A DNA stretch of 64,000 nt from the NCBI RefSeq assembly GCF_008087625.1, contig NZ_CP042997.1:682001-746000 (forward strand), given 5' to 3'. A program made the position numbers and the translations under genes. The notes under the pieces were generated by a model, which had not been told where the DNA came from, searched no databases, and worked only from the letters and a program-made list of their open reading frames with translations. How positions within the stretch are numbered: position 1 is the first letter of the stretch; every line of letters begins with the position of its first letter. Positions 37,912-47,400 of the stretch are shown here, one piece after another. This stretch comes from Aquisphaera giovannonii (GTDB lineage: Bacteria; Planctomycetota; Planctomycetia; Isosphaerales; Isosphaeraceae).

Positions 37912-38001
37912 TCCGGCGACGCCCCGGAAAGCAGGGGGCGACGAGGGGGAGCGAGAGCCGCCCTCGTGCATCGCCCCTCGTGCGTCGGGCGGGCGACGCC
38001 C

Positions 38002-38577
38002 TCAGGCGGCCGCCCGGGCCGCCCGCCGACGGGACCGGATGCCGAGGAACGCGAGCGGGGCCCCGGACGCGACCAGGGCGATCGTCGAGGGCTCGGGCAC
38101 GGCCACGGACGTGATCGTCACGGTGCCGACCGTCTGCTGGAACGACACGATCACGATGCGATAGGATGTCGATGCGCCCGATGGGTCCAGCGACGCGACG
38201 TCGAACTCCCTGGGCTCCGTCGACGGATTGTCGCCCTGGACCGCATCGGTCCCCAGGGACAGGCCGGTGAGCGTCAGGCCCGGCCCCATGGAGGCCGAGA
38301 AGGACGAGAGGTCCGCGAGCCCGAAGGTCGCCGTGTTGGGCGTGTTCTCGTCCAGGACGAAATGGAACGAAGTGAGGTCCGCGAGGCCGATCGTCGTCAG
38401 CCCTTCGGCGAAGGCGAAGGAGCCTGTGCCCGTCGCGATGAGCCCGGCGAAATCCGGGCCCCCGCGGCCCGAGTAGCTGAAGCTCACGATCACCTCCGAC
38501 CGGGCTTCGGCCGCCGTCGCGGCGATGAGGACGAGCAAGGCCGCCGCGATCTTCGTCCGCCTCGATCGTCGGATCAT
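38002..38577 (-). CDS. PEP-CTERM sorting domain protein, secreted
   Basis: 191 residues from ATG 38577, behind a GGGGGACC site. It has a signal peptide (KIAAALLVLIAATAAEA), a beta-rich body typical of PEP-CTERM cargo, and a C-terminal VPEPSTIALVASGAPLAFLGI followed by RSRRRAARAAA. It is the third exosortase substrate in this window. No enzymatic motif. Convergent with the Tat protein gene. Confidence 0.85.
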   Translation of the reverse strand: MIRRSRRTKIAAALLVLIAATAAEARSEVIVSFSYSGRGGPDFAGLIATGTGSFAFAEGLTTIGLADLTSFHFVLDENTPNTATFGLADLSSFSASMGPGLTLTGLSLGTDAVQGDNPSTEPREFDVASLDPSGASTSYRIVIVSFQQTVGTVTITSVAVPEPSTIALVASGAPLAFLGIRSRRRAARAAA

Positions 38578-38917
38578 GGGAGGTCCCCCTTCGGATGCGT
38601 CCGGACCCACCACCGCGGCCTCGTCACCATCGATCGCCGGGACGCCCGGGCATCGGATCGATCGGGGCGGGGTGGAACAGGGGAGGACGCCGGCGTGCGG
38701 ACGCCGGCCCGACCCGGGCCGCGACGATCCGTCGCGTGCGGCGGTCATCCCCGAGCGGACGTTATAACCTGATTCGGCCCCGCGAGGCCATCGGCCCGGC
38801 GCGACCGATGCCGGCCGCCCCGCGGGGTGCCTCGCCCGGTGCGGGTCGCTCCGGGTACACAGGCCCGGGCGTGCCTCGCGCGTCGCGATGGCACGCCCGG
38901 GCCCCGGGGTGGCCCGA

Positions 38918-39286
38918 TCAGGCCTCGGCGGGGACGATGCGATAGACCAGCATCGGGGTTCGCTTGCGGGTGATGGCGCCGGCGACCTCGCTGCGGAGGT
39001 GGCCGGAGGCCCGGGAGAGGTGGTGGTGGATCTGCCGGGGATCGACCGGCGGGAGGTCCTCGACGGGCTCCTCCAGGGCGACCGTCACGAGCAGCCGCGA
39101 GGCGTCCGGCGCGGGCTCCACGTCCACGACGCGGAGGCCTTGCAGGAGCGGGTCGGCGCACTCGGCCAGGACCTCGTCGAGCGTCTCCGCCACCTGGTGG
39201 CAGAGCTGCAACGCCTTACGGCCGGGGCCCTCGGCGTCGCCCGCGACGGGCGACATCCGCTTCTGCGAAAAAGTGTGATGGTTCAT
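38918..39286 (-). CDS. rbfA: RbfA-like ribosome-binding factor A family protein
   Basis: 122 residues from ATG 39286 behind a GGTGAG site. It aligns by eye with RbfA (about 130 residues). LRVVDVEPAPDASRLLVTVAL matches the V-S-x-D-L strand region, and LSRASGHLRSEVAGAITRKRTPMLVYRIV matches the [21 protein letters not shown] region. RbfA binds the 30S subunit and helps mature the 16S 5' end. It is not next to nusA, infB or truB as in many bacteria. An alternative is a diverged paralogue of RbfA; the symbol is tentative. Confidence 0.55.
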   Translation of the reverse strand: MNHHTFSQKRMSPVAGDAEGPGRKALQLCHQVAETLDEVLAECADPLLQGLRVVDVEPAPDASRLLVTVALEEPVEDLPPVDPRQIHHHLSRASGHLRSEVAGAITRKRTPMLVYRIVPAEA

Positions 39287-39566
39287 GATTTTCTCACCAG
39301 GGAATTCGCGTGCCAGGGGGACCGTCGCGTGTTGCGGGCGCGGACCTTCTTCGTCGGCGCGGGGCGGCCCGTATGCGGACCGCCCCGGTCGTCGGAGGAG
39401 GACGCCCGATCGAGGGTGAGAGCCTGGCCCCGCGGGCCGGCGGATGGAGGGGACGCCGGACGACCGGCATGGCGCATCACGCCGCGATGCGACGAGGCGA
39501 CATGGGTTCGACCGACGCGACGCTCTGGAGTTGTCCCGGGCCCGCCCCGAGGGCGGGGGCGGGAGA

Positions 39567-39635
39567 TCAGACCCGAGGCGTCCCCGAAAGGAGGCACAGG
39601 CTCGACGACTCAATCAGGTGGCGATTTTTCGGCAT
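39567..39635 (-). CDS. Small ORF (22 residues) with a strong ribosome binding site
   Basis: ATG 39635 is preceded 6 bases upstream by a near-perfect Shine-Dalgarno (CGAAGGAGGC, complement of 39641-39650). It encodes MPKNRHLIESSSLCLLSGTP and two more residues. It lies 281 bases upstream of the RbfA-like gene on the same strand, so it could be a leader peptide or a stand-alone small protein. No known family. The only support is the ribosome binding site and the position. Confidence 0.35.
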   Translation of the reverse strand: MPKNRHLIESSSLCLLSGTPRV

Positions 39636-39802
39636 CGTCGGCCTCCTTCGGGATGCATGAGAGGTGTGGCACGGCCGCGGCGCCGAGTGTCGCCGCGGGG
39701 CACGGGTCATGCTGCCCCAATCATAGACGCGCGATCCGTCGCGATCAACCGAGGTTTTGGAGGGATCGGCTCGTAGCGGTTGGTTGTCCGGGCCGACGGC
39801 GG

Positions 39803-40035
39803 TCACTCGGGCTCGACGCCAAGCTCGCGAGCTTCGCCGCCAGGCGCTCGGCCCGCACGCGCTCGGCCTCGGCCCGTTCGCGTTGGGCGGCGGCCTCCTG
39901 TTCGGCGGCTGCGGCCTTGCGGGCGGCGGCCCGGGCGTGGTCGCGCCCGGCCTCCGCATCGCTGCGAGCCTCGTCCCGGGCCGGGCGGTCCGGGGCGGCC
40001 GACCCCGCACGACGGATGACGAGGCGTCGGATCAC
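39803..40035 (-). pseudogene. Uma2-family C-terminal remnant (frameshifted)
   Basis: The frame from 40035 encodes a charged Ala/Arg/Glu coiled coil ending RAEAERVRAERLAAKL. After this, a one-base deletion in an expected 'cgcgag' would restore RELGVEPE and a stop (complement of 39803-39805), the usual tail of planctomycete and cyanobacterial Uma2 nucleases. The catalytic PD-(D/E)XK part is absent, since the upstream sequence is the end of the phosphodiesterase gene. It is therefore read as a truncated remnant. Confidence 0.45.
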
Positions 40036-41708
40036 AGGTAGCCGAGGTTCGTCAGCCGCTCGCGGATGGACGCCTCGTCCTCGGCGCCATAGGTCGCGGC
40101 GACGGGCTCGGCGGGATGCGAGCCCGCGTCCTCGGCCTCGACCGCGGCGGGCGTGGCGGACGGGTCCAGCACCTCGTCGAGGACGCGGCCGTCCATGTCG
40201 GCGGGGATGGGGACTCCCAGGAGGCGGAGGACCGTCGGGGCGATGTCCAGGAGGTCCGCCCCGGAGGGGGCCGCGCCGGGACGGAAGGCCGGGCCGGACC
40301 CGATGAAGATGCCCTCCATCCGGTGGTCGCCCGTCGGGCCGAAGGCCGGCGAGATCACCTTATTGGTGGTGAAGTCGTGCAGGCCGATCGTCCGGTACTT
40401 CCAGTCGCGGAGCACGACGGTGAGGTCGGGCGCGAGGTGGGCATGGGGCCCGTCGTACAGCTCCTCGCTCTCGTAGACCCGCTCCACGAGCGGCTCGCCG
40501 GTCTCGGGATGGGGGATCTCCTTCAGCCCGGCGATGATGTCGCGGCGCAGGCCCGGCGCATCCGCCCTGGAGACGCAGCCGTGCGGCTGGCGTCCCTGGA
40601 GGTTCAGGAAGATCTGGCCGAAGTTGCCCTGCGCGAACGCCCGCGTCCGCCCCCAGTCGATGTGCCGCCGGGACAGGAAGGCGGACTCGCCGAGGCGGTC
40701 GAGCGCGTTGGTCTGCTTGCCGTGGAACCGGCTGACGCGGTAGTTCGCCATCCCGAGCTTCGTCATCAAGGCGAAGACGCCCGCCGGCGTCACCCCGCGG
40801 CGGTAGAACCAGTGCTTCTGCCTGACGTAGAAGCTGTCCTGAAGCGAGATGAACTTATTTTCGAGCAGCCAGACGTTGAAGTTGACGTACCACTCGATCG
40901 GCCCGAAGCCGTGGTCGCTCATCAGCAGGAGCGAGGCGTCCGGCGGCAGGGCGTCTCGGACCCGGCCGACGCCTCGGTCGAGGGTCCGCCAGAACTCCAG
41001 GAGCTTCGGCCGCAGGGCCTTCAATTCCTCCTCGCGTCCCCGGGCCGCGCGATGGGCGGTGTCCCAGACGTGCCAGAGCTCGTGGCCGAACCGGTCGGTG
41101 GCCATGAGGTCGAACATGAAGAGGTCCCACTCGCATCGCCTCGCGAGGAACTCGACCGCCTTCAGGTGCTGGTCCAGGAACGCGGTGAGGTCGTCCAGGA
41201 CCGCCGCCTCGTTGCCCCCCTCGTGCACCGCGGTGGACCAGGCCCGGTAGGGGCCGACGACCTTCTGGAGCTCGTCGAAGAGCGCCGGGTCGGTGGTGAA
41301 GTCGGGGGCGTTCTCCGGGCTGAGGAAGTCGCCCAGGTAGAAGCCCGGGAAGTGCTCCCCCTGCCGGGGCGGATAGCTCATGGGGACGCCGCCGGCAACC
41401 GTCTTCTTGCCGTGCCGGGCGGCCGTCTCCCAGATCAGCTCGGTGCGGATGGATCGGGAGGAATTGACCCGGACGTCCATCGGATCATGGCCGTAGTCGA
41501 GGAACTCGAAGACGCCGTGCTTCCCCGAGTTCCGGCCCGTCATCACGCCCGTCCAGGCGACCGGGCTGAGAGGCGGGAAGACCGAGTCGAGGACCCCGGC
41601 CGGCCCCTCTCGGCGCATCGCCGCGAGGTTCGGAAGGACCCCCTCCTCCATGAGCGGGCCGAGGATATCCCACGTCGCCCCATCCAGCCCGAGCACCATC
41701 ACCTTCAT
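40032..41708 (-). CDS. Type I phosphodiesterase/nucleotide pyrophosphatase (alkaline phosphatase superfamily)
   Basis: 558 residues from ATG 41708, with GGGAAGGG upstream. The superfamily metal-binding pattern is present: MVLGLDGATWDILGPLMEEG at the N-terminus, then SVFPPLSPVAWTGVMTGRNSGKHGVFEF with the nucleophile Thr/Ser region, MSDHGFGP with metal-binding Asp/His, and GDHRMEGIFIGSG. These enzymes cleave phosphodiester or phosphonate bonds. With no signal peptide it is probably cytosolic or membrane-associated. The substrate is unknown. The 5' end faces a long region without protein genes. Confidence 0.87.
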   Translation of the reverse strand: MKVMVLGLDGATWDILGPLMEEGVLPNLAAMRREGPAGVLDSVFPPLSPVAWTGVMTGRNSGKHGVFEFLDYGHDPMDVRVNSSRSIRTELIWETAARHGKKTVAGGVPMSYPPRQGEHFPGFYLGDFLSPENAPDFTTDPALFDELQKVVGPYRAWSTAVHEGGNEAAVLDDLTAFLDQHLKAVEFLARRCEWDLFMFDLMATDRFGHELWHVWDTAHRAARGREEELKALRPKLLEFWRTLDRGVGRVRDALPPDASLLLMSDHGFGPIEWYVNFNVWLLENKFISLQDSFYVRQKHWFYRRGVTPAGVFALMTKLGMANYRVSRFHGKQTNALDRLGESAFLSRRHIDWGRTRAFAQGNFGQIFLNLQGRQPHGCVSRADAPGLRRDIIAGLKEIPHPETGEPLVERVYESEELYDGPHAHLAPDLTVVLRDWKYRTIGLHDFTTNKVISPAFGPTGDHRMEGIFIGSGPAFRPGAAPSGADLLDIAPTVLRLLGVPIPADMDGRVLDEVLDPSATPAAVEAEDAGSHPAEPVAATYGAEDEASIRERLTNLGYL

Positions 41709-42096
41709 CAAATCATCCCTTCCCCCACCATCCCTGGCTCGGGCACCCTTACTTCAATGCACAGATAGGACCACGCCGGCCGGATGGCTCGTTCCGACCC
41801 CAGGATTGCCGCCCATCTTATCCGACGCGAGCATCTTCCTGCGATCGCAGTGCGGAGACGGCCCAGGCCTCTCCAGCTTACCCGAGGGACTCCTCCCCAG
41901 CGGGAATCCGCGTCTCCCGAGGCATCTCCAGCTCTCGAATCTTCGCTGCAACCCCTATACCGCGACCGCTCCCGTTCTCCCGCTGTGCCAGGCTTTCCGG
42001 CCTCCATCCCAATGAAGCTGCCGAATTACCCGGCACAAGGAAAAGTTCGCTCAAGAAACAAACAGGCTTGCCGTACTGTTGGGCTGCTGGACGCTC
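41709..42096. other. Intergenic, no protein gene seen
   Basis: About 390 bases of lower G+C between the phosphodiesterase start and a predicted promoter at 42097-42125. Open frames are short and match no family. Confidence 0.4.
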
Positions 42097-42125
42097 TTGG
42101 ATTGGGCAGTTGGTGAGGATTTAAT
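42097..42125 (+). promoter_or_regulatory. Predicted sigma70-type promoter for the ncRNA candidate
   Basis: TTGGAT (42097-42102) is followed by a 17-base spacer and TTTAAT (42120-42125), within an A+T-rich patch. The -10 matches TATAAT at 5 of 6 positions and the -35 keeps the key TTG. Transcription would start near 42132. Confidence 0.45.
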
Positions 42126-42131
42126 ATTTAA

Positions 42132-42376
42132 CAATTTTCGTAAGATCTATCCTGTGTGCAACTTGATTCAGCTTGTTGGAAACGAAGCGGCTGCGGATAA
42201 CGCGATGGCATAGGGTATGCCTTAAGGGATTCCGTCGAGGCGAGTGAAAGAGTGGGAGAGGCGGTGAAAGCCGCCTAGCCAACATCTTTGGCTGCGTTGC
42301 CTCAAAAGTGATCACGAGCAAGCGTCGTTCTCCCTGGCTGTGCCCGGGCCCCTCGGGGGGGCCCGGGCTTTTTTCG
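42132..42376 (+). ncRNA. Predicted structured non-coding RNA (about 245 nt)
   Basis: There is no convincing reading frame, and base composition is far lower in G+C than the neighbours. Hairpins are visible: GGCATA-GGG-TATGCC (42207-42221), then AGGCGG-TGAAAG-CCGCCT (42259-42276), which can form a GAAA tetraloop closed by a U-G pair, and directly adjoining AGCCAA-CATCT-TTGGCT (42277-42293). A strong intrinsic terminator ends the unit. A predicted promoter lies just upstream. It does not show the conserved cores of RNase P RNA, tmRNA, SRP RNA or the common riboswitches I checked by eye. The function is unknown. Confidence 0.45.
42342..42374 (+). terminator. Strong rho-independent terminator
   Basis: GCCCGGGCCCC (42342-42352) pairs perfectly with GGGGCCCGGGC (42358-42368) across the loop TCGGG. 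TTTTTT follows at 42369-42374. The U-tract fits only plus-strand transcription, yet no plus-strand protein gene precedes it. Confidence 0.85.
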
Positions 42377-43160
42377 TTTTTGCCGCAAAGGGAAACGCCT
42401 ACACGTTTTGAGCTTTCCAGATTTTCCATAGGATTCCACCATTTTCCAGGGTTTCTCACCGTAAGCGTGACCAAAGCGTGACGGGAGTGCATTCGATAAT
42501 TCCCCGGTTTTCCTGATCCTGCCAGACGGAATGAATGGCCATGCGTGCCGCGTTTCTCAACGAGGTGGCCATCGATCTGGAAATTCGGATGGCGATGCTT
42601 GTGCGTGGGTCCGCAGGTCTTGCATGGATGGTCGAGTCCTGCGTCGCTGGGTCGCGATTGTCAGTGAACCACCCCCACCACAACCCCACGAACCGCCGAC
42701 CTGTCCGTCCCCCAAATCTCCCCACCGTCCGTCCGTGGATGCCGCTTCAGAATGTAGCTCGCTTCACCTCGCACCAGACGCCGCGGGTCGGGGGTATGAC
42801 GCCGACTGTCGGGAGCTCGGCCTCCCAGTCGGCGGGTTAGCCTCACCCCGTCCCACGGGAGTGGCGACGCCTCGACTCGCGTGCGATCCGCGTCTTCGCC
42901 AATTCCTCCGGGGGGCCAACCACGTCGAACGACCGACTCTTCGGCGCCTGGCGTACCAGCCGGGATTCCCTCGGCGGATGAAGCCCTCAAGGCCCGGCAA
43001 CTCGTCGAGCGAATGTGGCGTCGCGCGGCGGGCGCGACAATGGATCGATCGCCAGTAACGGGGGCTTCGCCGTCGGGGGCGTCGGCGACGGGCTGGGACT
43101 CGTCGAGCACGGCCGGTGCTTGCTCGACGAGGACCGATTCCAATCCGGCGCGTTACCGAT
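42377..43160. other. Non-coding or decayed region before the IS elements
   Basis: About 780 bases with no supported gene. Frames on both strands (for example 42535-42840 plus and 42661-43143 minus) show no domain and have skewed composition. Given the IS66-type scrap that follows, it may be decayed mobile DNA, but I cannot show this. Confidence 0.4.
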
Positions 43161-43161
43161 G

Positions 43162-43278
43162 GCGACCGTCGACGAGGCGATGCCGAAGGGCCCGATAGAC
43201 GCGTCGGTCGGCTACGCGCGGAACAACAGGACGGCGCCGAGGCGGTACGTCGACGCGGGCCATCTGGCAATCGAGAAC
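43162..43278 (+). pseudogene. IS66-family transposase C-terminal remnant
   Basis: The frame encodes MPKGPIDASVGYARNNRTAP followed by RRYVDAGHLAIENG. This matches the conserved IS66 TnpC segment around P-K-S-P-G-A-GYA-NQW-L-R-DGRL-IDNN. The sequence stops exactly where the left inverted repeat of the IS1595-type element begins (43279). The missing NNxAERALRP continuation is not found after the right end of that element, so the copy is truncated and not simply interrupted. Confidence 0.55.
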
Positions 43279-43400
43279 GGCTCAAGATGGATTCCGGGGT
43301 GGTGGCCCCGGGGGGGACCAAAGTTGCTACAATCGCCCCACCTGGTCGGGCCTCGCGTCGGCCCGACTCCCGTCCGTTTCCGGCAGCCGGGTGCCGATCG

Positions 43401-44347
43401 ATGGTGAACATCCAGGACCTCTTCGACGACGCCAAGTGCTACACGACGATCCGGGACATGCGCTGGCCCGATGGGGTGGCCTGCCCTCATTGCTCGTCCG
43501 CCTCGGTCATCAAGGACGGCCGGGATGACACCGAGCCTCACCGCCAGCGCTACCAATGCCGCGGCTGCGGCCGGCGCTTCGACGACCTCACCGACACCAT
43601 CTTCGCCGGCCACCACCAGCCGTTGCGGACCTGGATCGCGTGCCTGTATCTCATGGGCCTGAACCTCTCCGGGTTGCAGATCGCCCAGGAGCTGGAGGTC
43701 AACAAGGATGATGCCCGGGCGATGATCCGCCAGCTCCGCGAGGGGATCATCGCCCGTCGTCCCCCGGTCGCGCTGGAGGGCGAGGTCGAATGCGACGAAG
43801 TCTATGTGGTCGCGGGACATAAGGGCCATCCCGAGGCCGTCAAAAAAAAGGCCGGCCCCCCCGCCGCCGGCGCCTGAAGGGGGAGCGAGGCCGGGGGACC
43901 TTGGAGAAGGAGAAGCCGCCGATCTTCGGGATGCTGCAGCGCGGCGGCGAGGTCGTGATCCGGATGCTGGCGGACGTCAAGCAGGCGACGATCGGCCCGC
44001 TGATCAGGAGGACGATCGCCGCGGGGAGCCTGGTCTACACCGATGAGTATGACATCTACAGTCGCCTGGAGGAGTGGGGCTACGCGCACGAGACGGTCTG
44101 CCACGCGGCGGGCGAGTATGCCCGGGACGACGACGCGGACGGATTCTGCGAGGTCCACGTCAACACGCTCGAGGGGTTCTGGTCGCTGCTGCGCTCGTGG
44201 CTCCGACCCCACCGGGGGATCTCCCAGGAGTGCCTCCCCTTGTACCTGGGCTTCTTCGAGTTCGTTCACAACGTCCGAGCCCGCGGGAAGAGGCTATTGG
44301 GGGCCCTGATCAGCCAGCTCCTGGCACCACCCCGGAATCCATCTTGA
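43401..44347 (+). CDS. IS1595-family transposase, two frames joined by a possible -1 frameshift
   Basis: The first frame starts at ATG 43401 and stops at 43877. It holds a zinc-ribbon (CPHCSS with CRGCGRRF) and the first catalytic Asp in VECDEVYV. At 43843-43852 the message reads GTC AAA AAA AAG, containing the slippery heptamer A_AAA_AAG. A -1 shift there continues without interruption as GRPPRRRRLKGERGRGTLEK to the stop at 44347. The second part carries the next catalytic Asp (LVYTDEYDIY) and the HVNTLEGFWSLLRSW segment. It encodes a DDE/DDN-type recombinase of about 315 residues. The shift could be programmed or an inactivating indel in the A-run. Confidence 0.8.
43843..43852 (+). promoter_or_regulatory. 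Putative -1 ribosomal frameshift site (A_AAA_AAG)
   Basis: Eight A residues followed by G, in the correct zero-frame phase for the classical heptamer used by IS3-type elements and dnaX. The two halves of the transposase overlap exactly here. The G+C-rich sequence after it could stimulate the shift. Confidence 0.5.
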
Positions 44348-44447
44348 GCCTTCAGCTATTCGGTCCAACTCGACCGTTCGCCGGCGATACTGTCGCGATG
44401 GAGGTTTGGTCAGGGAAGGCGCCGACCGGTGCGAGGCGACTCCCGGC

Positions 44448-47400
44448 TCACCGAGGGCCTTCCGAGGGAGCGGGCCAGGTCGCGTCCAGGATGTCCACGG
44501 TCTGGCCGGCGTTCGCGACGGCGAGTTTCTGGCCGTCCGGGGAGAAGGAGGCATGGAAGATGACGCCGGATTCGCCTACAACCTTGAGGATCTCCTGCCC
44601 CGATTCGGCGTCCCAGATCCGCATGTCTCCCGGCACGTCGAACGTCCCCGGCGGGATCGGATCCCAGCGATCGGGCGGGTTCCAGCCCCACGTCACGATC
44701 CGTCGCCCGTCCGGGCTGTAGGTGGCCGAGCCGAGCAATTGCGTGTGGCCCACGAGCTTCGCGATGGTCGCGCCGGTCTGAACGTCCTTGATGACCACCG
44801 TCCCGTCGCTGCCCCTCGTCGCGGCCCGGCGACCGTCGCGTGTGGAGGCAAGGACGGCATCGGTCGCCACGCCGGGCACCTTGGGGCCCGGAGGGCCTTG
44901 ATCCATGAGCTTTCGGCCCGTCGCGACTTCCCAGGTCTGGAATCCCGCGACGCCGCTCGTCGTGAGTCGCTTGCCGTCGCGGCTGTACGAGACGCCGTAG
45001 GCGGCCTCGGGCCCCGCATTGATCGTTCGGATCAGGTCGCCCGTCGCGACGGACCAGATGTGGGCCAGGCCGTCGTGCGCGACCGCGGCGATGCTCTTGC
45101 CGTCGGGATCATAGGCAACGCTGTAGAGCTGGACGCCGTTCCCCTTCAAGATCCGCGGCGGGGCCCCACTGTCGAGGTTCCAGATCCGGACCGTCCCGTC
45201 GACGCTGCTCGAGGCTACGTGGCTCCCGTCCGTGCTGAAGATCGCCATGTGGACCCGCGACTTGTGTCCGCGGAGGGTGCGGCACTCCGGCGAGCCGACG
45301 AGGAGGTTCCAGACCTTGACGGACCTGTCGTAACTCCCGGAGGCCAGGCGCAGGCCGTCCCGGCTGAAGTCGAGTCCCCAGATCGCGTCCGCATGGGCGT
45401 GGACCGTGTGGACCTCCCTGCCGGTGCTCGACTCCCAGAACCGCAGGTTGCCGTCGCCGTCGCTCGAGACGAACCATCGTCCGTCGGGGCTGTACCTGAC
45501 GAGATGCACCTTGGTGTCGGGACCGCCGATCGTCCGCCTCGCCTGGCCGGTCGCCAGGTCGGAGACCACCAGCCGTGGTTCGCCCCAGCTCGAGGTGACG
45601 ATGTTGCGGCCGTCGGGGCTGATGTCCATTCGGCCGGGCCACGGCTGGGCCCGGAACGTCTTGCGTGACTGGCCGCTCTCCGCGTCGAAGACGTTGACCG
45701 TCCCCTTCTCGTCGGTGCTGATACAGACGAGCTGGCGTCCGTCGTGACTGTACCGCACTCCGTGGACGCCCCCCGTCGGCTCGCTCAAGGCCCGGGCCTC
45801 TCGTCCCGTCGCCGCCTCCCAGATCCTCACGACGCCATCGTTCCCTCCCGAGGCTAGATAACGGCCGTCGAGGCTGAAGGCTACCGGCTCGACGCCGTCG
45901 GAGTGGCCTTCCATGATCCGCAGCAACCGACCGGACCCCGCGTCCCAGAGCCGGACCGACCTGTCCGATGAGCCGGTCGCGAGCCGAGTGCCATCGGGGC
46001 TGAAGGCAATCCCCCAGACCTGCTTCGTGTGGCCGAAGAGATTCACGACCTCCTTGCCGCTCCTCACGTCCGAGACGAGGACCTTCCCGTCCCAGGAATG
46101 CGCCAAGGCGAGCCGCGTGCCCGATGGGCTGAACGCAACGAAGGACACCACGCCCGGAAGATTGAGGGTGAGGGCCGGGCGAGGCGGCTCGTCAGGCCGG
46201 ACTCCCTTCTGCGATCCCGTCGTGGCGATCCGGATCGATCGATGGGCCATCCGACGGAGATAGCCCCACTCCCAGCCACGGAGATCGTCGGGGCACTCGT
46301 CGAGCAGGTTCACCATCAGGTCCCAGCTCCTCGCCCGGCCGGCGTCCATCGCCTTCGCGAGCTGATCTCGGTAGTCACGGAGGCGATCCGGGACGCCGAC
46401 TCGCAGCTTCGTGTTCCTGGTGGTCGCGGGGTCCGGACTCGGCACCTTCGCTGAAGTCGCCGCCTGACTTGAGCGGTCGCGGGCCTCGGCCGGTCGAGGG
46501 CCGGTCGCGGCGCCATGCGCCTCGGGTGGCGCCGCGAGGAAGGGGCGACCCGCGTCGTAGATCCGCACCGTCGTGATGTACTCGCCGCCGCCGGCCCAGG
46601 CGGCGAGCCGGCGTCCGTCGGGGCTGAAGCAAGCCGCGGACGTCCAGGTCACCGGGCCCTGGTCGCGGAGCGTCAGGGCGAGCTTGCCCGTCCGGGTGTC
46701 CCAGATCTTGATCTGCCCATCCTGGCCGCCGGTCACGAGACGGGAGCCGTCGGGGCTGAAGGATGCGGACCGCGCCCGGAGCCCGGCCAGCGTGACGAGG
46801 GCCTCGCCCGTCGCCACGTCCCAGATGCTGATGTGGCTGTCGGCGATCGCCGCGACACGGCGGGCATCCGCGCTGAGGCCGCCGAAGGTCTGCTGCGACA
46901 CATCTCCGACCCGGAAAGAGCCGGATTCGTTTCCCGTCCTCACTTCCCGCACCCGGACCATTCCGTCGGCGCCGTAGGACACGAGCCTCCGGCCGTCCGG
47001 TGTGAAGGCGACGAGCCAGCACTTGTTGGAATGGTCCGCCCAGGAATGTAGCAGTTTGCCATCGCCGACCGACCAGACGCGGACGCCGAACTTCGCCTGA
47101 TCACCCGCGGCGACGAGGCGACCATCGGGACTGACGGCGAGCTGGGTGAACAGGTACTTCTCGGAGCCCTCACCCCTGAGGTCCGCGACGAGCTCGTGCG
47201 TCGCGGCCTTCCATACCTTGATTGTATTACTCCCGATCGCTGCGACCAGCGTCCCGTCGGGGCTGTACGCGGGGAAGCCCCCCCACACGTCCGGGATCGA
47301 CGAGCGTAAGCGGCCCGTCGATGCGTCGTAAAAGTTCAGGGGGGCGAAGGTCCACTTCTCGTCGTTGCCACCGACGGCGGCCTCGCGGCCGTCCGGGCTG

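Larger units (their letters stand above)
43279..44350 (+). mobile_element. IS1595-family insertion sequence, 1072 bp, complete ends
   Basis: Perfect 26-bp terminal inverted repeats: 43279-43304 begins GGCTCAAGATGGATTCCGGG and is the exact complement of 44325-44350. Between them is one transposase gene with a frameshift. The 8 bases outside each end (tcgagaac and ttcagcta) do not match, so no target-site duplication is seen; flanks may have been rearranged after insertion. The transposase stop codon lies inside the right inverted repeat. Confidence 0.85.

Noticed and set aside
42241..42293. Resemblance of GCGGTGAAAGCCGC to a hairpin seen in group II introns
   Set aside because: The flanking paired arms expected of that intron domain are missing and there is no reverse transcriptase nearby. 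A short G+C stem with a GAAA loop can arise independently.
42132..42376. RNase P RNA, tmRNA, SRP RNA or 6S RNA
   Set aside because: The conserved cores of RNase P, tmRNA and SRP are not found, and 5' and 3' ends do not pair as in 6S RNA.
42535..43143. Protein genes in the region before the IS element
   Set aside because: Frames on both strands lack domains, ribosome binding sites and normal composition.
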